This document shows positions 37,034-46,298 of a DNA stretch of 64,000 nucleotides, in pieces. Each line of letters begins with the position of its first letter. The first letter of the stretch is position 1. The stretch covers positions 620,001-684,000 of the forward strand of contig NZ_BMPU01000001.1 of assembly GCF_014647755.1 (NCBI RefSeq). The letters are read 5' to 3'. This DNA comes from Porphyromonas pasteri (GTDB lineage Bacteria; Bacteroidota; Bacteroidia; Bacteroidales; Porphyromonadaceae). A program made the position numbers and the translations under genes. Under the pieces are notes generated by a model, which did not search any database, had not been told where the DNA came from, and saw only the letters and a list, made by a program, of their open reading frames with translations.

Positions 37034-38686
37034 TTACTGATTAGGACGATTGTCACGCACCCACCACAGCGGAGTCTTACCGAGGTCTACACCGCCGAGG
37101 AGAGAGGGGATGACTTTGAGGTTGGGGTTGCTATCGTAAGCCGATGCAGGGAAGGAGAAGCGCTCAGGAGCACGCATGCTGGCATCTCCACCGATACGCG
37201 AAGGAGCTCCGGTATCAGCTGGCTTCATGATGAAGGGATAGCCCGTACGACGATATTCCGTCCATGCTTCATAAGCATTGGGGAAGAGAGCAAGGTACTT
37301 CTGCGTGATGATCTTCTGGAGCTGTACTTCCTGCAGGTTACGAGTAGCATCTACATCATTCCAGTTAGGAGAGACATTGCCAGAGGAGATGTTATCGCTA
37401 TATCTGCTCGAAAGGTAAGGGTTGTAAGCTACAGTAGTTGCAGCGGGCAATACCCCCGTCTGAGCCAGATAAGCCGTAGCATCTCCTGCACCAGCTTCGG
37501 CGAAGGACTGGCGGACACCCTGCTCATAGTAAGACTGCGCCGTCCCCGTAGAGATCAGACCGTAAAGAGCAGCCTCAGCCTTGAGGAAGAATGTCTCCGA
37601 AGCACGGAACCAGTAGAGAGGCGTTTCCGTAGAGAAGTTAGGCTTCGAAGCATACTGTGCGGTATTAGCCCCTTCCTTCTTCGGCTCGTTGTTGGTCGGA
37701 GGGAGGAAGTAGTAACCCGGTATATTGCGGTAAGTACCCTTCGTGAAGTACTTCTCAAGACGTGGGTCATTATAGCCCTGGAGATAAGACCAGATGGTAG
37801 CTCCCATACGCGTCTCATTGTACTGATCTACAGAGATGAGTGCTGGGTGTGCCAGAGGCTGCTTATCGGAGTTACCGATCTTAGCCTCGTCAGCCGTAGT
37901 CTCAATAACGCCACCATTGGAAGCATCCAAAGCCTTTGCGATGTATTCCTTAGCCAGTGCGGCATCCTTGAAGTGGACACGGACAGCCATACGCAGCATC
38001 AGGGAGTTCGCAAGCTTAACCCACTTGCTGGCATCACCGTTATAGACGAGGTCATTACGAGAGAGGACGGACTCACGAGCTTCGCGCAGGACTGCTGCAC
38101 TCTTCTCCAGATCCGCAAGCATACCCTTATAGACCTCCTGCTGAGAGTCAGGAGTAGGCGTGATGTCACCGCTACCAGCCTTCGTATATACGATAGGACC
38201 AAAGGCATCGGTAGCACGTAGCCAACCCACAACCTTCACGATATTGGCCATCGCCAGGACCTGCTGAGCCTGGAGGTTATCCTTAGCACGACTTGCCTGG
38301 ATGTGGATGGGGAGCCAAGACTTCGCTACATCCCCGTAGAGGAGACCGTAGAGGATGCTCATACGTCCATTGGTGAACGTCCAGGTACCTTCCGTGTTAA
38401 AGTTCCAGTTGTTATTATTCCCGTAGTAGCCTACATAGTTACCCGTAGAGATAAGCTCGAGGACCTGCATGCTATTCCCAGGACCCGTTTCGCCAGCGAC
38501 GCCGATAGGCATGACCGAGCGCTGAAGGCTCATCATAGCCAGGCCATAGGCAAGACCACCCTGGTTGAGCTCCTCATCGGTGACACCGACACGGCTGGTA
38601 TTGATATCTTCCTGATTGCAGGAGGCGAAGACCAGCGCTGAGGCCATCGCCAAAGCGGGAAGGACTAATTTCTTGAAGTTCTTCAT
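37034..38686 (-). CDS. SusD/RagB-family glycan-binding lipoprotein
   Basis: A 550-residue SusD-like outer-membrane lipoprotein (Cys23 in VFASC) that captures glycans for the SusC channel. The helical TPR-like core, a SYYEQGVRQSF segment and an AWTEYRRTGYP block near the C-terminus are typical. It lies 37 bases after the susC-like gene and 18 bases before the GH18 gene in the same unit. It resembles the SusD_2-like subgroup associated with GH18 loci. Confidence 0.93.
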   Translation of the reverse strand: MKNFKKLVLPALAMASALVFASCNQEDINTSRVGVTDEELNQGGLAYGLAMMSLQRSVMPIGVAGETGPGNSMQVLELISTGNYVGYYGNNNNWNFNTEGTWTFTNGRMSILYGLLYGDVAKSWLPIHIQASRAKDNLQAQQVLAMANIVKVVGWLRATDAFGPIVYTKAGSGDITPTPDSQQEVYKGMLADLEKSAAVLREARESVLSRNDLVYNGDASKWVKLANSLMLRMAVRVHFKDAALAKEYIAKALDASNGGVIETTADEAKIGNSDKQPLAHPALISVDQYNETRMGATIWSYLQGYNDPRLEKYFTKGTYRNIPGYYFLPPTNNEPKKEGANTAQYASKPNFSTETPLYWFRASETFFLKAEAALYGLISTGTAQSYYEQGVRQSFAEAGAGDATAYLAQTGVLPAATTVAYNPYLSSRYSDNISSGNVSPNWNDVDATRNLQEVQLQKIITQKYLALFPNAYEAWTEYRRTGYPFIMKPADTGAPSRIGGDASMRAPERFSFPASAYDSNPNLKVIPSLLGGVDLGKTPLWWVRDNRPNQ

Positions 38687-38723
38687 TTCGTTTCTTCTTT
38701 ATCTGATAAGATAAGTACTCGAC

Positions 38724-41700
38724 TTAGATACCGACCTTGATGCTGGCACCGATAGTGCGCTGGCTGGGGAGCATGAAGTAGTCATAGCCCTGACCAAACG
38801 TACCCGTAGACCCCGTGAGTTCAGGATCGTAAGGAGCCTTATTATAGATCATCCAAAGGTTCGTAGCGTAGACAGAGAGAGCTACATTCTTAAAGGTCTT
38901 GCCAAGGAAGTTCTTAGGCAGGCTGTAAGAGAGGCTCAGCTCCTGCAGACGAACGTTCGTAGCCGAGTAGACGTAGTAGGAGTCGAGGTTGTAGACAGCA
39001 TCGTAGAACTGCTGTGGTGCGATGGTAAGACCTTCGCCGATGTTGATACCACCAGCATCACGTGCATCAGCAGAAGCCTGAGAAACCCCAAACTTGTCGA
39101 GAGCAGCCTGCGTCTTCGAGATGACGATACCACCAAGACGAGCCGTGAAGAGCATATTCAGGTCGAAGCCCTTATAAGAGAAGCCGTGCTTCCAGCCGAG
39201 GTTCCACTTAGCATTGACAGAACCGAGCTTATAAGGAGTCGTTGGCTCCGTGACCAGAGACTGACCTGGGGTATAGTCTACATAGCCATTAGCATCACGC
39301 TTGATGCGCTCGCTAGCGTAGACGTCACCGAGCTCACCACCTTCACGCAGACGGAAGCGACCCTTGACGATATCCTTCAGGTCAAAGACCTCGTGCGTGA
39401 TAGGATTCGTGACACCAGAAGCCAGCTTGAGGATCTTATTGCGGTTAGCCGTAGCCGTAACACTTGAGTTGTACTCAAAGCCACCAAACTTCTTATTGAA
39501 GCCAAGCGTCATTTCGATACCACGGTTACGAACATTACCAGCCTGTACATAGAGCTTCTTATAGCCCGTACCTGGATCGAGGTCAGTCTCAAGGAGCTGG
39601 TTGAGCGTATTTGACTGATAGACCGTAGCACCAAACGTCAGAGCACCACCGAACCAACGGGAGTCGACCCCGAGCTCGATAGAGCGCGTACGCTCAGCCT
39701 TCAGGTCAGGCAAAGGATAGTAGTCGAAGGGCTCGACCTTACCGCTGCTCATCGAGTGCGTGATAGTACCTGGGGTCAGACCAGTGAAGGGGATAGGAGA
39801 ACCCACCTCCGTATAAGAGGTACGTACCTTCAGATAAGAGAGCGTAGGACGGAGCTTAGCGCGCAGGTCCTCAGAGATAAGGTCGGTGACGACAGCAGAG
39901 AGACCGATCGAGGGATAGAAGATCCAGGGATCTACGCTACCGACGAGCTGCGAAGGCTTGTCCGTACGCCCCGTAAGCGTCAGATAGAGTGCGTTGCGCC
40001 AAGCAAGTTCAGCAGAAGCGAAGACTGCGAAATTACTCTTACGCGTAGAGGACTGCGAGCCACCGCTCTGGAGCTGATTGGTATTGGGGAAGATGAACTT
40101 ATTAGGGATAAGGAAGAGGTGTCCACCAAAGCCCTGACCCTTATTGTCATACTCTTCATACGACGTACCGAGGGTAGCCGTCAGATTGATGTCCTGAGCA
40201 ATAGGGGAATTGTAGTTCGCCATGAAGTCTACATACTTCTGCTTGAAGTAGCTGACATCAGAGGAGAAGTAACCAAGAGGCTTAGAGAAGACGCTGGAGG
40301 TAGAAGCATAGAGCTTCGTCTCACGCTCAGTGAAGGTGTTATCCAAACGAGCACGACCCGTGAAGTTGATCTTCTTATTCAGCTCATACTTCAGAGAGCC
40401 GAAGAGCATATAGCGGTCATTGACCTCGGGGTGCAGGTTGCGGTATGCCACCCAGTAAGGGTTCTGCACGTCCATACCCATGCTACCGGGCTTCCACTGC
40501 TGTACATTGTACCCCAGCTCAGCATCGTAGCGCTCGAAGTACTTCTCTTGGTCGAAGTTCTCACCACGAGGATAGAGATAAGCACCTACGATAGGATTGA
40601 AGTATGCCCCGTAGGAGATCATGTTGTTCGCGTAGTCACGGATGTAGTTAGCCGAGACGTCCAGCGTCAGCTTATCATTGAGGAACTTCGACGTATTGCG
40701 AATCGAAGCATTATAGCGATGGTACTTATTGTTAGGTACGATCCCCTTAGCATTGATAGCAGAGGCAGAGAAGTAGGTCTGGTTCTTATCCGTACCAACC
40801 GAGAAGTTGAACGAGTTATTGAACGTCACACCACGGTTGTAGAAGTCGCGTACCTTATAGTCAGAAGGAGTAGCGAGCTTATCACCCCATGAGGTGTACT
40901 GACCAGCCTGATTGCCATAGGTATTCTGGAACTTAGGCAGGATGAAGGGCGAAGCCGTCTCTACAGAAGAAGAGAAGTTCACGCGCAGCTGACCTGCAGC
41001 ACCCTTCTTCGTATTGATGAGGATAACCCCATTAGCAGCACTTGCACCATAGAGAGCAGCAGCCGAAGGACCCGTCAGGACGCTAATTGATTCGATATCA
41101 TCAGGGTTGATATTTGAGATACCTTCACCCGAAGCACGACCTGCACCGAAGCCAGAGCCGTCACCACCACGGTCAGCGCTGTTACCGACAGGAACCCCGT
41201 CGATCACGTAGAGCACATTATTATCCCCTGAGATCGACTTGTTACCACGCATGACGACACGCGTGCTACCACCGACACCCGAGGCACTACGCTGGATGTT
41301 CACACCAGCGACCTTACCGTTGAGGCTATTCATGAAGTTGGCATCCTTCACCGTCGTCAGAGCATCGTTCTTGATCTCCTGGACATTATAGCTCAGAGCC
41401 TTCTGAGAGCGCTTGATACCGAGAGCGGTGACGACGACCCCTTGGAGCTGGTTGTCTTCACCGGAGAGCTCGATCTTCAGCTCCGTCTGGTTACCGACAG
41501 GGACCTCCTTCTTCGTGTAGCCGATAGACGACACGACGAGGACGGCACCTGACTTCACGTTCTTCAAGGTAAACTTCCCGTTGATGTCCGTGGAAGCACC
41601 TTGACCTTGTACGCCCTTGAGCAGGACTGAAGCCCCGATCACAGGCTCATGATTCGTGGCATCGAGGACGACACCACTGATACTCTTGCCTTGTGCCATC

Positions 41701-41753
41701 GCGGTAGCGACGGTAAGGAAGAGGATCATGAGGATAGATAGTACTTTCTTCAT
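38724..41753 (-). CDS. SusC/RagA-family TonB-linked outer-membrane protein
   Basis: A 1009-residue TonB-dependent transporter. Residues 1-20 are a signal peptide. A carboxypeptidase-like regulatory domain (ISGVVLDATNHEPVIGASV) is followed by the plug (SLNGKVAGVNI, VLYVIDGVPVGN) and a 22-strand barrel ending in TIGASIKVGI. It imports oligosaccharides captured by the SusD partner. It is the first gene of the PUL, with a promoter about 320 bases upstream. Confidence 0.95.
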   Translation of the reverse strand: MKKVLSILMILFLTVATAMAQGKSISGVVLDATNHEPVIGASVLLKGVQGQGASTDINGKFTLKNVKSGAVLVVSSIGYTKKEVPVGNQTELKIELSGEDNQLQGVVVTALGIKRSQKALSYNVQEIKNDALTTVKDANFMNSLNGKVAGVNIQRSASGVGGSTRVVMRGNKSISGDNNVLYVIDGVPVGNSADRGGDGSGFGAGRASGEGISNINPDDIESISVLTGPSAAALYGASAANGVILINTKKGAAGQLRVNFSSSVETASPFILPKFQNTYGNQAGQYTSWGDKLATPSDYKVRDFYNRGVTFNNSFNFSVGTDKNQTYFSASAINAKGIVPNNKYHRYNASIRNTSKFLNDKLTLDVSANYIRDYANNMISYGAYFNPIVGAYLYPRGENFDQEKYFERYDAELGYNVQQWKPGSMGMDVQNPYWVAYRNLHPEVNDRYMLFGSLKYELNKKINFTGRARLDNTFTERETKLYASTSSVFSKPLGYFSSDVSYFKQKYVDFMANYNSPIAQDINLTATLGTSYEEYDNKGQGFGGHLFLIPNKFIFPNTNQLQSGGSQSSTRKSNFAVFASAELAWRNALYLTLTGRTDKPSQLVGSVDPWIFYPSIGLSAVVTDLISEDLRAKLRPTLSYLKVRTSYTEVGSPIPFTGLTPGTITHSMSSGKVEPFDYYPLPDLKAERTRSIELGVDSRWFGGALTFGATVYQSNTLNQLLETDLDPGTGYKKLYVQAGNVRNRGIEMTLGFNKKFGGFEYNSSVTATANRNKILKLASGVTNPITHEVFDLKDIVKGRFRLREGGELGDVYASERIKRDANGYVDYTPGQSLVTEPTTPYKLGSVNAKWNLGWKHGFSYKGFDLNMLFTARLGGIVISKTQAALDKFGVSQASADARDAGGINIGEGLTIAPQQFYDAVYNLDSYYVYSATNVRLQELSLSYSLPKNFLGKTFKNVALSVYATNLWMIYNKAPYDPELTGSTGTFGQGYDYFMLPSQRTIGASIKVGI

Positions 41754-42072
41754 ATTTAAAACTAAAAAATAAGCGGTGGGTGATCTTAGCCTCTATGCTT
41801 TCTCTGTAGGATTAGAGAGAAAAGGCTGCGAAGCTCTCCTGTGCAGCACCCTGTGGGGCAAGCGGCAGCAGTGAGCAAACGGCTGATTGAGGGAAAGACG
41901 GTACGGGGACCAATGCATATACATAAGCCGTATCAATAGCCCCGTCTTGGAGTAGATAAGGTATAGCAACGGAAGAAAGCCCCCAACCATTCTGGTTGAG
42001 AGTAGCACAAAGCTCCGAGGAGCGATTAGTCTGTTGCACGAAGGCACGAGCAGTAATCATATTCCATTGTAA
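41754..42072 (-). other. Long leader of the susC operon
   Basis: About 320 bases separate the probable promoter (42080-42087) from the susC start. A possible 82-codon reading frame begins near 42061, some 12 bases after the expected transcription start, but its protein has no recognisable features. A regulatory leader or sRNA is an equally good reading. Confidence 0.35.
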
Positions 42073-42079
42073 GTGCGAG

Positions 42080-42087
42080 CAAAAGTA
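42080..42087 (-). promoter_or_regulatory. Probable promoter -7 box (TACTTTTG) of the PUL
   Basis: On the minus strand TACTTTTG matches TAnnTTTG. It is the only good match upstream of susC. Confidence 0.6.
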
Positions 42088-42454
42088 ATAATTAAATTCT
42101 TTCGGAAGTTGCAAGAAGACAAATACTTACTTCCTAAAATATTTAAGTATATAATAGCACCTATAACTCCCTGTTATATTGCCAGATACAACCACAAGAT
42201 GGCGCCACGCAACTTGGCTGTTAGAAGCACCATTCTACAACAAATACGATGCAATCATTCAGGGAAAGCAAAAGACAGCTCAAAAAGTAGACCTTCAGCG
42301 CACCTATTACAGGGATCAGAAGCACCCTGCGCTCTTGATCAGTCCACTACAGGAAGACAGTTGGAACAGTCGCACCTCAACGAGAGAAATAGCAGACCAC
42401 CAATCAGACTATATACCAGCCTATTACGAGAGGGCTATAAGGGAGGTAAAACGA

Positions 42455-42555
42455 ACCAGTACTGGTCACTCATCGGAGCAGTACTGGTTCGTGGTATGTA
42501 CCAGTACTGGTCTAAGCTCCGACCAGTACTGGTCAACTCGCCGACCAGTAGTGGT
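42455..42555. repeat. 22-bp-phased array, core ACCAGTACTGGT (5 units)
   Basis: Cores have centres at 42460.5, 42482.5, 42505.5, 42527.5 and 42549.5, giving steps of 22, 23, 22 and 22. Three cores are perfect 12-base palindromes; the others differ by one base. The spacers are unrelated. The same core forms the array at 52608-52708. The rest of 42090-42690 shows no gene. Confidence 0.82.
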
Positions 42556-42696
42556 TCGCATAGCTACCTTATATAAGGGTATTCCACCTACTTCCCCTAC
42601 CCTATTCCCTTTCGCTCGGAGCCGCATGATATATACGCACCGGAGAAAAAGTTGAGAGAAATATCAGACAGGTGATACACCTTATGAAAAGTTTGC

Positions 42697-42704
42697 TACC
42701 TTTG
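42697..42704 (+). promoter_or_regulatory. Probable promoter -7 box (TACCTTTG) of the ABC/GntR operon
   Basis: TACCTTTG matches TAnnTTTG 46 bases before the ABC ATPase start. Confidence 0.6.
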
Positions 42705-42750
42705 CAGTGTTACAGACAAGCAGTACACCACATATAAATATTACTGTCCT

Positions 42751-43605
42751 ATGATCACAACTAAGCAACTTTCCTTCGGCTACAAGTCAGGGCGCCCTGT
42801 CTTCAGTGGCCTCGACCTGAGCCTACCTCAGGGTAGCGTCGTAGGGCTCCTCGGTAAAAACGGCGAGGGCAAGACTACACTCCTGAAGAATCTCTGTGGC
42901 CAGCTCTTCTCTAAGCAAGGTGAGATCAACGTCCTTGGCTTCACGCCACGCGAACGTAAGGTCGCCTTCCTCCAGCAGGTCTACCTCCTCCCCGAAGAGA
43001 TCCACGTACCTCAGGTCACCATCCGACGCTACTTCGACCTCTGCGCTCCCTTCTACCCCAACTACGATGAAGCTATTGCCCGCGAACTCATCGAGACCTT
43101 CTCACTCGACTGGAATATGAACCTGGGCAAGGTATCACAGGGGCAGAAGAAGAAGGCACTGATTGCCTTCGCTCTCTCACTCCGTGTGCCCCTGCTTCTC
43201 CTCGATGAGCCGACGAACGGGCTGGATATTCCTTCGAAGGGAGAATTCCGCCGCGCCGTAGCTCGCCACCTCAGCGAAGAGCAGACGGTCATCATCAGCA
43301 CGCACCAAGTACGAGATCTTGAGCAGCTCATCGACCGCATCGTCATCCTCGAGCGTGGTAGCATCTACTGCAATGAGTCCATCGCTGATCTCTCCGAGCG
43401 TCTTTACTTCGGTCTCATCAGTCCCGACGAAGAAGCTCGCGCACTCTATACAGAGCCTTCGCTGGGTGGTACCGTCGGCATCCTGCCACTTCAAGGCGAA
43501 GCCGTGACGGATACCTTCAGCATGGAGCTCTTCTTCAATGCTGTCGTCAGCCGAGGCGAAGAACTCATGCATCACCTTCACACTCCATCTGAAACCTCTA
43601 AATAA
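42751..43605 (+). CDS. ABC transporter ATP-binding protein
   Basis: A 284-residue ABC ATPase of the type paired with YtrA-family regulators. It has Walker A GLLGKNGEGKTTL, a degenerate signature VSQGQKKKALIAFAL in place of LSGGQ, Walker B LLLLDEPTNGLD and a switch histidine in ISTHQ. The long C-terminal part carries no clear domain. The membrane partner follows eight bases downstream. The substrate is unknown; such modules often respond to envelope stress or antimicrobial peptides. Confidence 0.88.
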   Translation: MITTKQLSFGYKSGRPVFSGLDLSLPQGSVVGLLGKNGEGKTTLLKNLCGQLFSKQGEINVLGFTPRERKVAFLQQVYLLPEEIHVPQVTIRRYFDLCAPFYPNYDEAIARELIETFSLDWNMNLGKVSQGQKKKALIAFALSLRVPLLLLDEPTNGLDIPSKGEFRRAVARHLSEEQTVIISTHQVRDLEQLIDRIVILERGSIYCNESIADLSERLYFGLISPDEEARALYTEPSLGGTVGILPLQGEAVTDTFSMELFFNAVVSRGEELMHHLHTPSETSK

Positions 43606-43613
43606 GCGCTACG

Positions 43614-44402
43614 ATGAATACCTCCACGCTACATCGCTCCTCATTTGGGCGCATCTACCTCCTCACTGTAGAAGGCTTCTTCAGCTCCCTGCGCCCACTG
43701 CTCATCTTCCATGCCATTATGGCGGTGGCATTCTTCGGCTTCCCGTTCCTGACCCTTTTTCTCACGAAGGGATTTAATATCCAAGACGCCTTCATTGAAC
43801 TGGCTGACGTCTATGGTAGTGGCGGAGTCATCGGCCCCTACCTGTTCGGGACGATCATCTATATCTTGATCTGGATCAATAAGTGCGTACATAAGCCTTC
43901 GCCTGGTGCTTATACCCAGATCCCCGCTTCGGCTGGAGAGAAGATGATAAGTATTGCCCTACTCAGCTTGGGCTATTACCTCATCTCGCTTCTATCTACG
44001 CTGATTATCTCTGGTATCTTTGGGATCTTCGTCCCTGGGGGATTCAGCAATGTTTTGGAATGGGCACTCCCGATACAGTTCTTTTATGGTAAGCTCTATC
44101 TAAAAGATTTAGCAGCTCTTCTCTCTTTGGGACTACAGTTGCCACTACTCGCGGCGCTCTGCATGATCCACTTCCGCAAGGCGATCTTCGGGCTGTGTGC
44201 TGCGGCGTTCGTAGAGTTCAGTGGCTTCCTCATCTTCCTCACCGTCGTCCTCAACTACGAAGAGGAGATATACCATTACACGGTAGAGTATCCCCTCACC
44301 GATGGTGATTATGCTTGGATCATCCTGATCTCCTTCGGGCTCATCGACCTCTTCCTCACCTGGGCTATCTACCATCGCCTCAAGACCATCCAAATCAAGT
44401 AA
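43614..44402 (+). CDS. ABC-2-type membrane protein, probable permease partner
   Basis: A 262-residue protein with about six hydrophobic segments (LLIFHAIMAVAFFGFPFLTLF, GPYLFGTIIYILIWI, ISIALLSLGYYLISLLSTLII and three more). The order ATPase - membrane protein - GntR regulator with 8- and 5-base gaps points to a permease. No sequence family is recognised with confidence. Confidence 0.72.
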   Translation: MNTSTLHRSSFGRIYLLTVEGFFSSLRPLLIFHAIMAVAFFGFPFLTLFLTKGFNIQDAFIELADVYGSGGVIGPYLFGTIIYILIWINKCVHKPSPGAYTQIPASAGEKMISIALLSLGYYLISLLSTLIISGIFGIFVPGGFSNVLEWALPIQFFYGKLYLKDLAALLSLGLQLPLLAALCMIHFRKAIFGLCAAAFVEFSGFLIFLTVVLNYEEEIYHYTVEYPLTDGDYAWIILISFGLIDLFLTWAIYHRLKTIQIK

Positions 44403-44407
44403 TCTCT

Positions 44408-44752
44408 ATGGCATTCTCCAATGTGGGCTTTGCCCATATCATCGACTACATCAACGAAGGCGTACTGACGGGGCGATTCACCGAAGGCGAGCGTATCCCC
44501 TCTGTGCGCGACATGGCCGAACTGATGCAGGTCGCCCCCAACACCGTCGTTCACGCCTATGATAAGTTGGCTCTCCGTGGTCTGGTATATCCTATGCGTG
44601 GCCTTGGCTACTATATCAGCGAAGGGGCGGTAGAAACCATCCGCGCTGAGAAGCGTAGGGCCTTCCACGAAGAGTCTATCCCTCGCTTCCGCCGTGATGC
44701 AGAGCTTCTCGGCATCACCAGCGAAGAGCTCCGCAAGGCACTCGATCTCTAA
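44408..44752 (+). CDS. YtrA-type GntR family transcriptional regulator
   Basis: A 114-residue regulator with only the GntR winged helix (about 5-75: EGERIPSVRDMAELMQVAPNT, AYDKLALRGLVYPMRGLGYYI) and a short helical tail, which is the YtrA subfamily layout. The start (MAFSNVGFAHI) follows the permease stop by five bases; an upstream in-frame extension into that gene is rejected. It probably represses its own operon promoter at 42697-42704. Confidence 0.88.
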   Translation: MAFSNVGFAHIIDYINEGVLTGRFTEGERIPSVRDMAELMQVAPNTVVHAYDKLALRGLVYPMRGLGYYISEGAVETIRAEKRRAFHEESIPRFRRDAELLGITSEELRKALDL

Positions 44753-44776
44753 GCCCCCTACACCACTACTTTCAGC

Positions 44777-44820
44777 GTGCCCCGCATACCTTTCCCATCG
44801 GGATTAGGTATGCGGGGCAC
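44777..44820 (+). terminator. Intrinsic terminator of the ABC/GntR operon
   Basis: A perfect 15-bp stem (44777-44791 with 44806-44820) followed by GGCTATTTATT. Confidence 0.75.
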
Positions 44821-44842
44821 GGCTATTTATTGGGCTTAGGAG

Positions 44843-45065
44843 GAAAGGGTATATACCCTTGGGGCAAATAGTATATACCCTTCGAGCAAATAGTATATAC
44901 CTTCTGAGCAGAGGGTATATACCTTTCAAATGGAAGTTATATTACTTCCGTCCCAATGTTATATTACTTTCAGGCAAATGTTATATTACTTTCAGGCAAA
45001 TGTTATATTACTTTCGAGTGAAAGTTATATTACTTTTCCTCAGAAGTTATATTACTTTTCTCCGA
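44843..45065. repeat. 22-bp-phased composite array (two core words, 10 units)
   Basis: GTATATAC units start at 44849, 44871, 44893 and 44915. GTTATATTACTT units start at 44936, 44958, 44980, 45002, 45024 and 45046. Every step is 22 bases within a series. Two neighbouring units are identical over more than 20 bases, but other spacers differ. Read on the minus strand it has the same order of words as the array at 34258-34497. Confidence 0.87.
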
Positions 45066-45092
45066 AGCCTATTGGAGCCACTGACGAAGGCA

Positions 45093-46298
45093 CTATAGAG
45101 CCGTCTTAGAAGGGGCGTAGTCGCGCGTCAGAAGTTCGTAGCTCAGGCGCAGCCAAATGAGCGTGGGAGGAAGTGCCTTCAAGGCATAAGGCAAGACATA
45201 CGCCTCACGCAGGCTTCGGGGGAAGAGGTCCGAAGGCGAGAGACTACTTAGCACGAAGGCGAAGACCAGAAGAGCTACGTCCCACCCCGAGCGCTTCCAC
45301 GGGCTCGTCGTGTACCACAGCGCGATCCCAGCGAAAGGTATAATGTAGGTGCTTGACTCGCTACCCGTACTGAAAAGTACTACAAAGAGAAGCACCGAGC
45401 TAAGTATCGCATAGCGGAATGCCAAGTGGCGGTACTGCCCGAAGCGAAGGTAAGGCAAGCCAAAGAGCACCAGCCCGGGAAGGATAACCAGAAGATCGGA
45501 GTAAGAAGCCGAGCCCGATACCTTGCGAATCATCCCGAGAAGCGAGATGTTCTGCATTAGGGAGAAGGTGTTCTCTCCGTTCTTCGCCGCAAGTCGTTCG
45601 TACCACTCGACGTATTGCCCTACGACATATTCGGGGCTACTGATCAGCATCGGCGCGACAAAGCACACGACTGACCAGCCGATGAGAGCCAGGATGAAGC
45701 GGGGCTTGCGCTTGACGAAGAAGAAGAATGCCAAGCCGACGACGCCATAGAGCTTGACGAACGTCCCCAAGACAATGAGGAAGGCGGCCGTGACTTCTCT
45801 CCCCTTCTCGATAGCTGCAAAGGAGCCGATGATGATGGCAGCGATGGCGATATTGAACTGCTGCATCTGCAGCGCCGTAAGTAGCTCATGCGCGCAGAAC
45901 CAGTAGAGGAAGATCTGTCGCCCTTCTTCCAAGGGCAGGCGACGCACTGCATAATACATGCCGAGCGCGAGCACTACGAGCCAGAGGAGAAGACCAATAG
46001 CATCGGGCACCACCGCAAAGGGAGCGATGACGAGACTGAAGATCGGGCCGTAGTGATTGTGGTCGTTGTACTCCGTCGGATAGAAGTCATACAGCGACAA
46101 CTTCTGGATGGTGTGCCAGAAGACTCCTCGGAAGATGAGGAAATTATTATGGCGATGCGGCGCTATCTTCGTCAGCCCTGCGACCACAGCCAAGAGCGTC
46201 CACAAGCCAAAGAGCGTGCGGGGATTCGAGAAGAAAGGCTTGTGGAAGAAGGCCTGCAGCTTAGCGCACAGGCGAAGTAAGGGTTGGTCCTTAGTCAT
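45093..46298 (-). CDS. GT87-family (DUF2029) polyprenyl-phosphate mannosyltransferase-like protein
   Basis: A 401-residue polytopic inner-membrane protein with about nine or ten hydrophobic segments. The EYNDHNHYGPIFSLVIAPF segment matches the GT87/DUF2029 pattern, in which an acidic residue before a periplasmic proline-rich loop is catalytic. GT87 enzymes use polyprenyl-phosphate sugars in the periplasm. It overlaps the upstream GT2 gene by eight bases, and that GT2 is of the type that makes the lipid-linked donor, so the two probably work in one pathway. Confidence 0.75.
   Translation of the reverse strand: MTKDQPLLRLCAKLQAFFHKPFFSNPRTLFGLWTLLAVVAGLTKIAPHRHNNFLIFRGVFWHTIQKLSLYDFYPTEYNDHNHYGPIFSLVIAPFAVVPDAIGLLLWLVVLALGMYYAVRRLPLEEGRQIFLYWFCAHELLTALQMQQFNIAIAAIIIGSFAAIEKGREVTAAFLIVLGTFVKLYGVVGLAFFFFVKRKPRFILALIGWSVVCFVAPMLISSPEYVVGQYVEWYERLAAKNGENTFSLMQNISLLGMIRKVSGSASYSDLLVILPGLVLFGLPYLRFGQYRHLAFRYAILSSVLLFVVLFSTGSESSTYIIPFAGIALWYTTSPWKRSGWDVALLVFAFVLSSLSPSDLFPRSLREAYVLPYALKALPPTLIWLRLSYELLTRDYAPSKTAL

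Noticed and set aside
42073-42655. Overlapping open frames of 158-167 codons in the region before the ABC operon
   Set aside because: They run through the ACCAGTACTGGT array and show no protein-like features.
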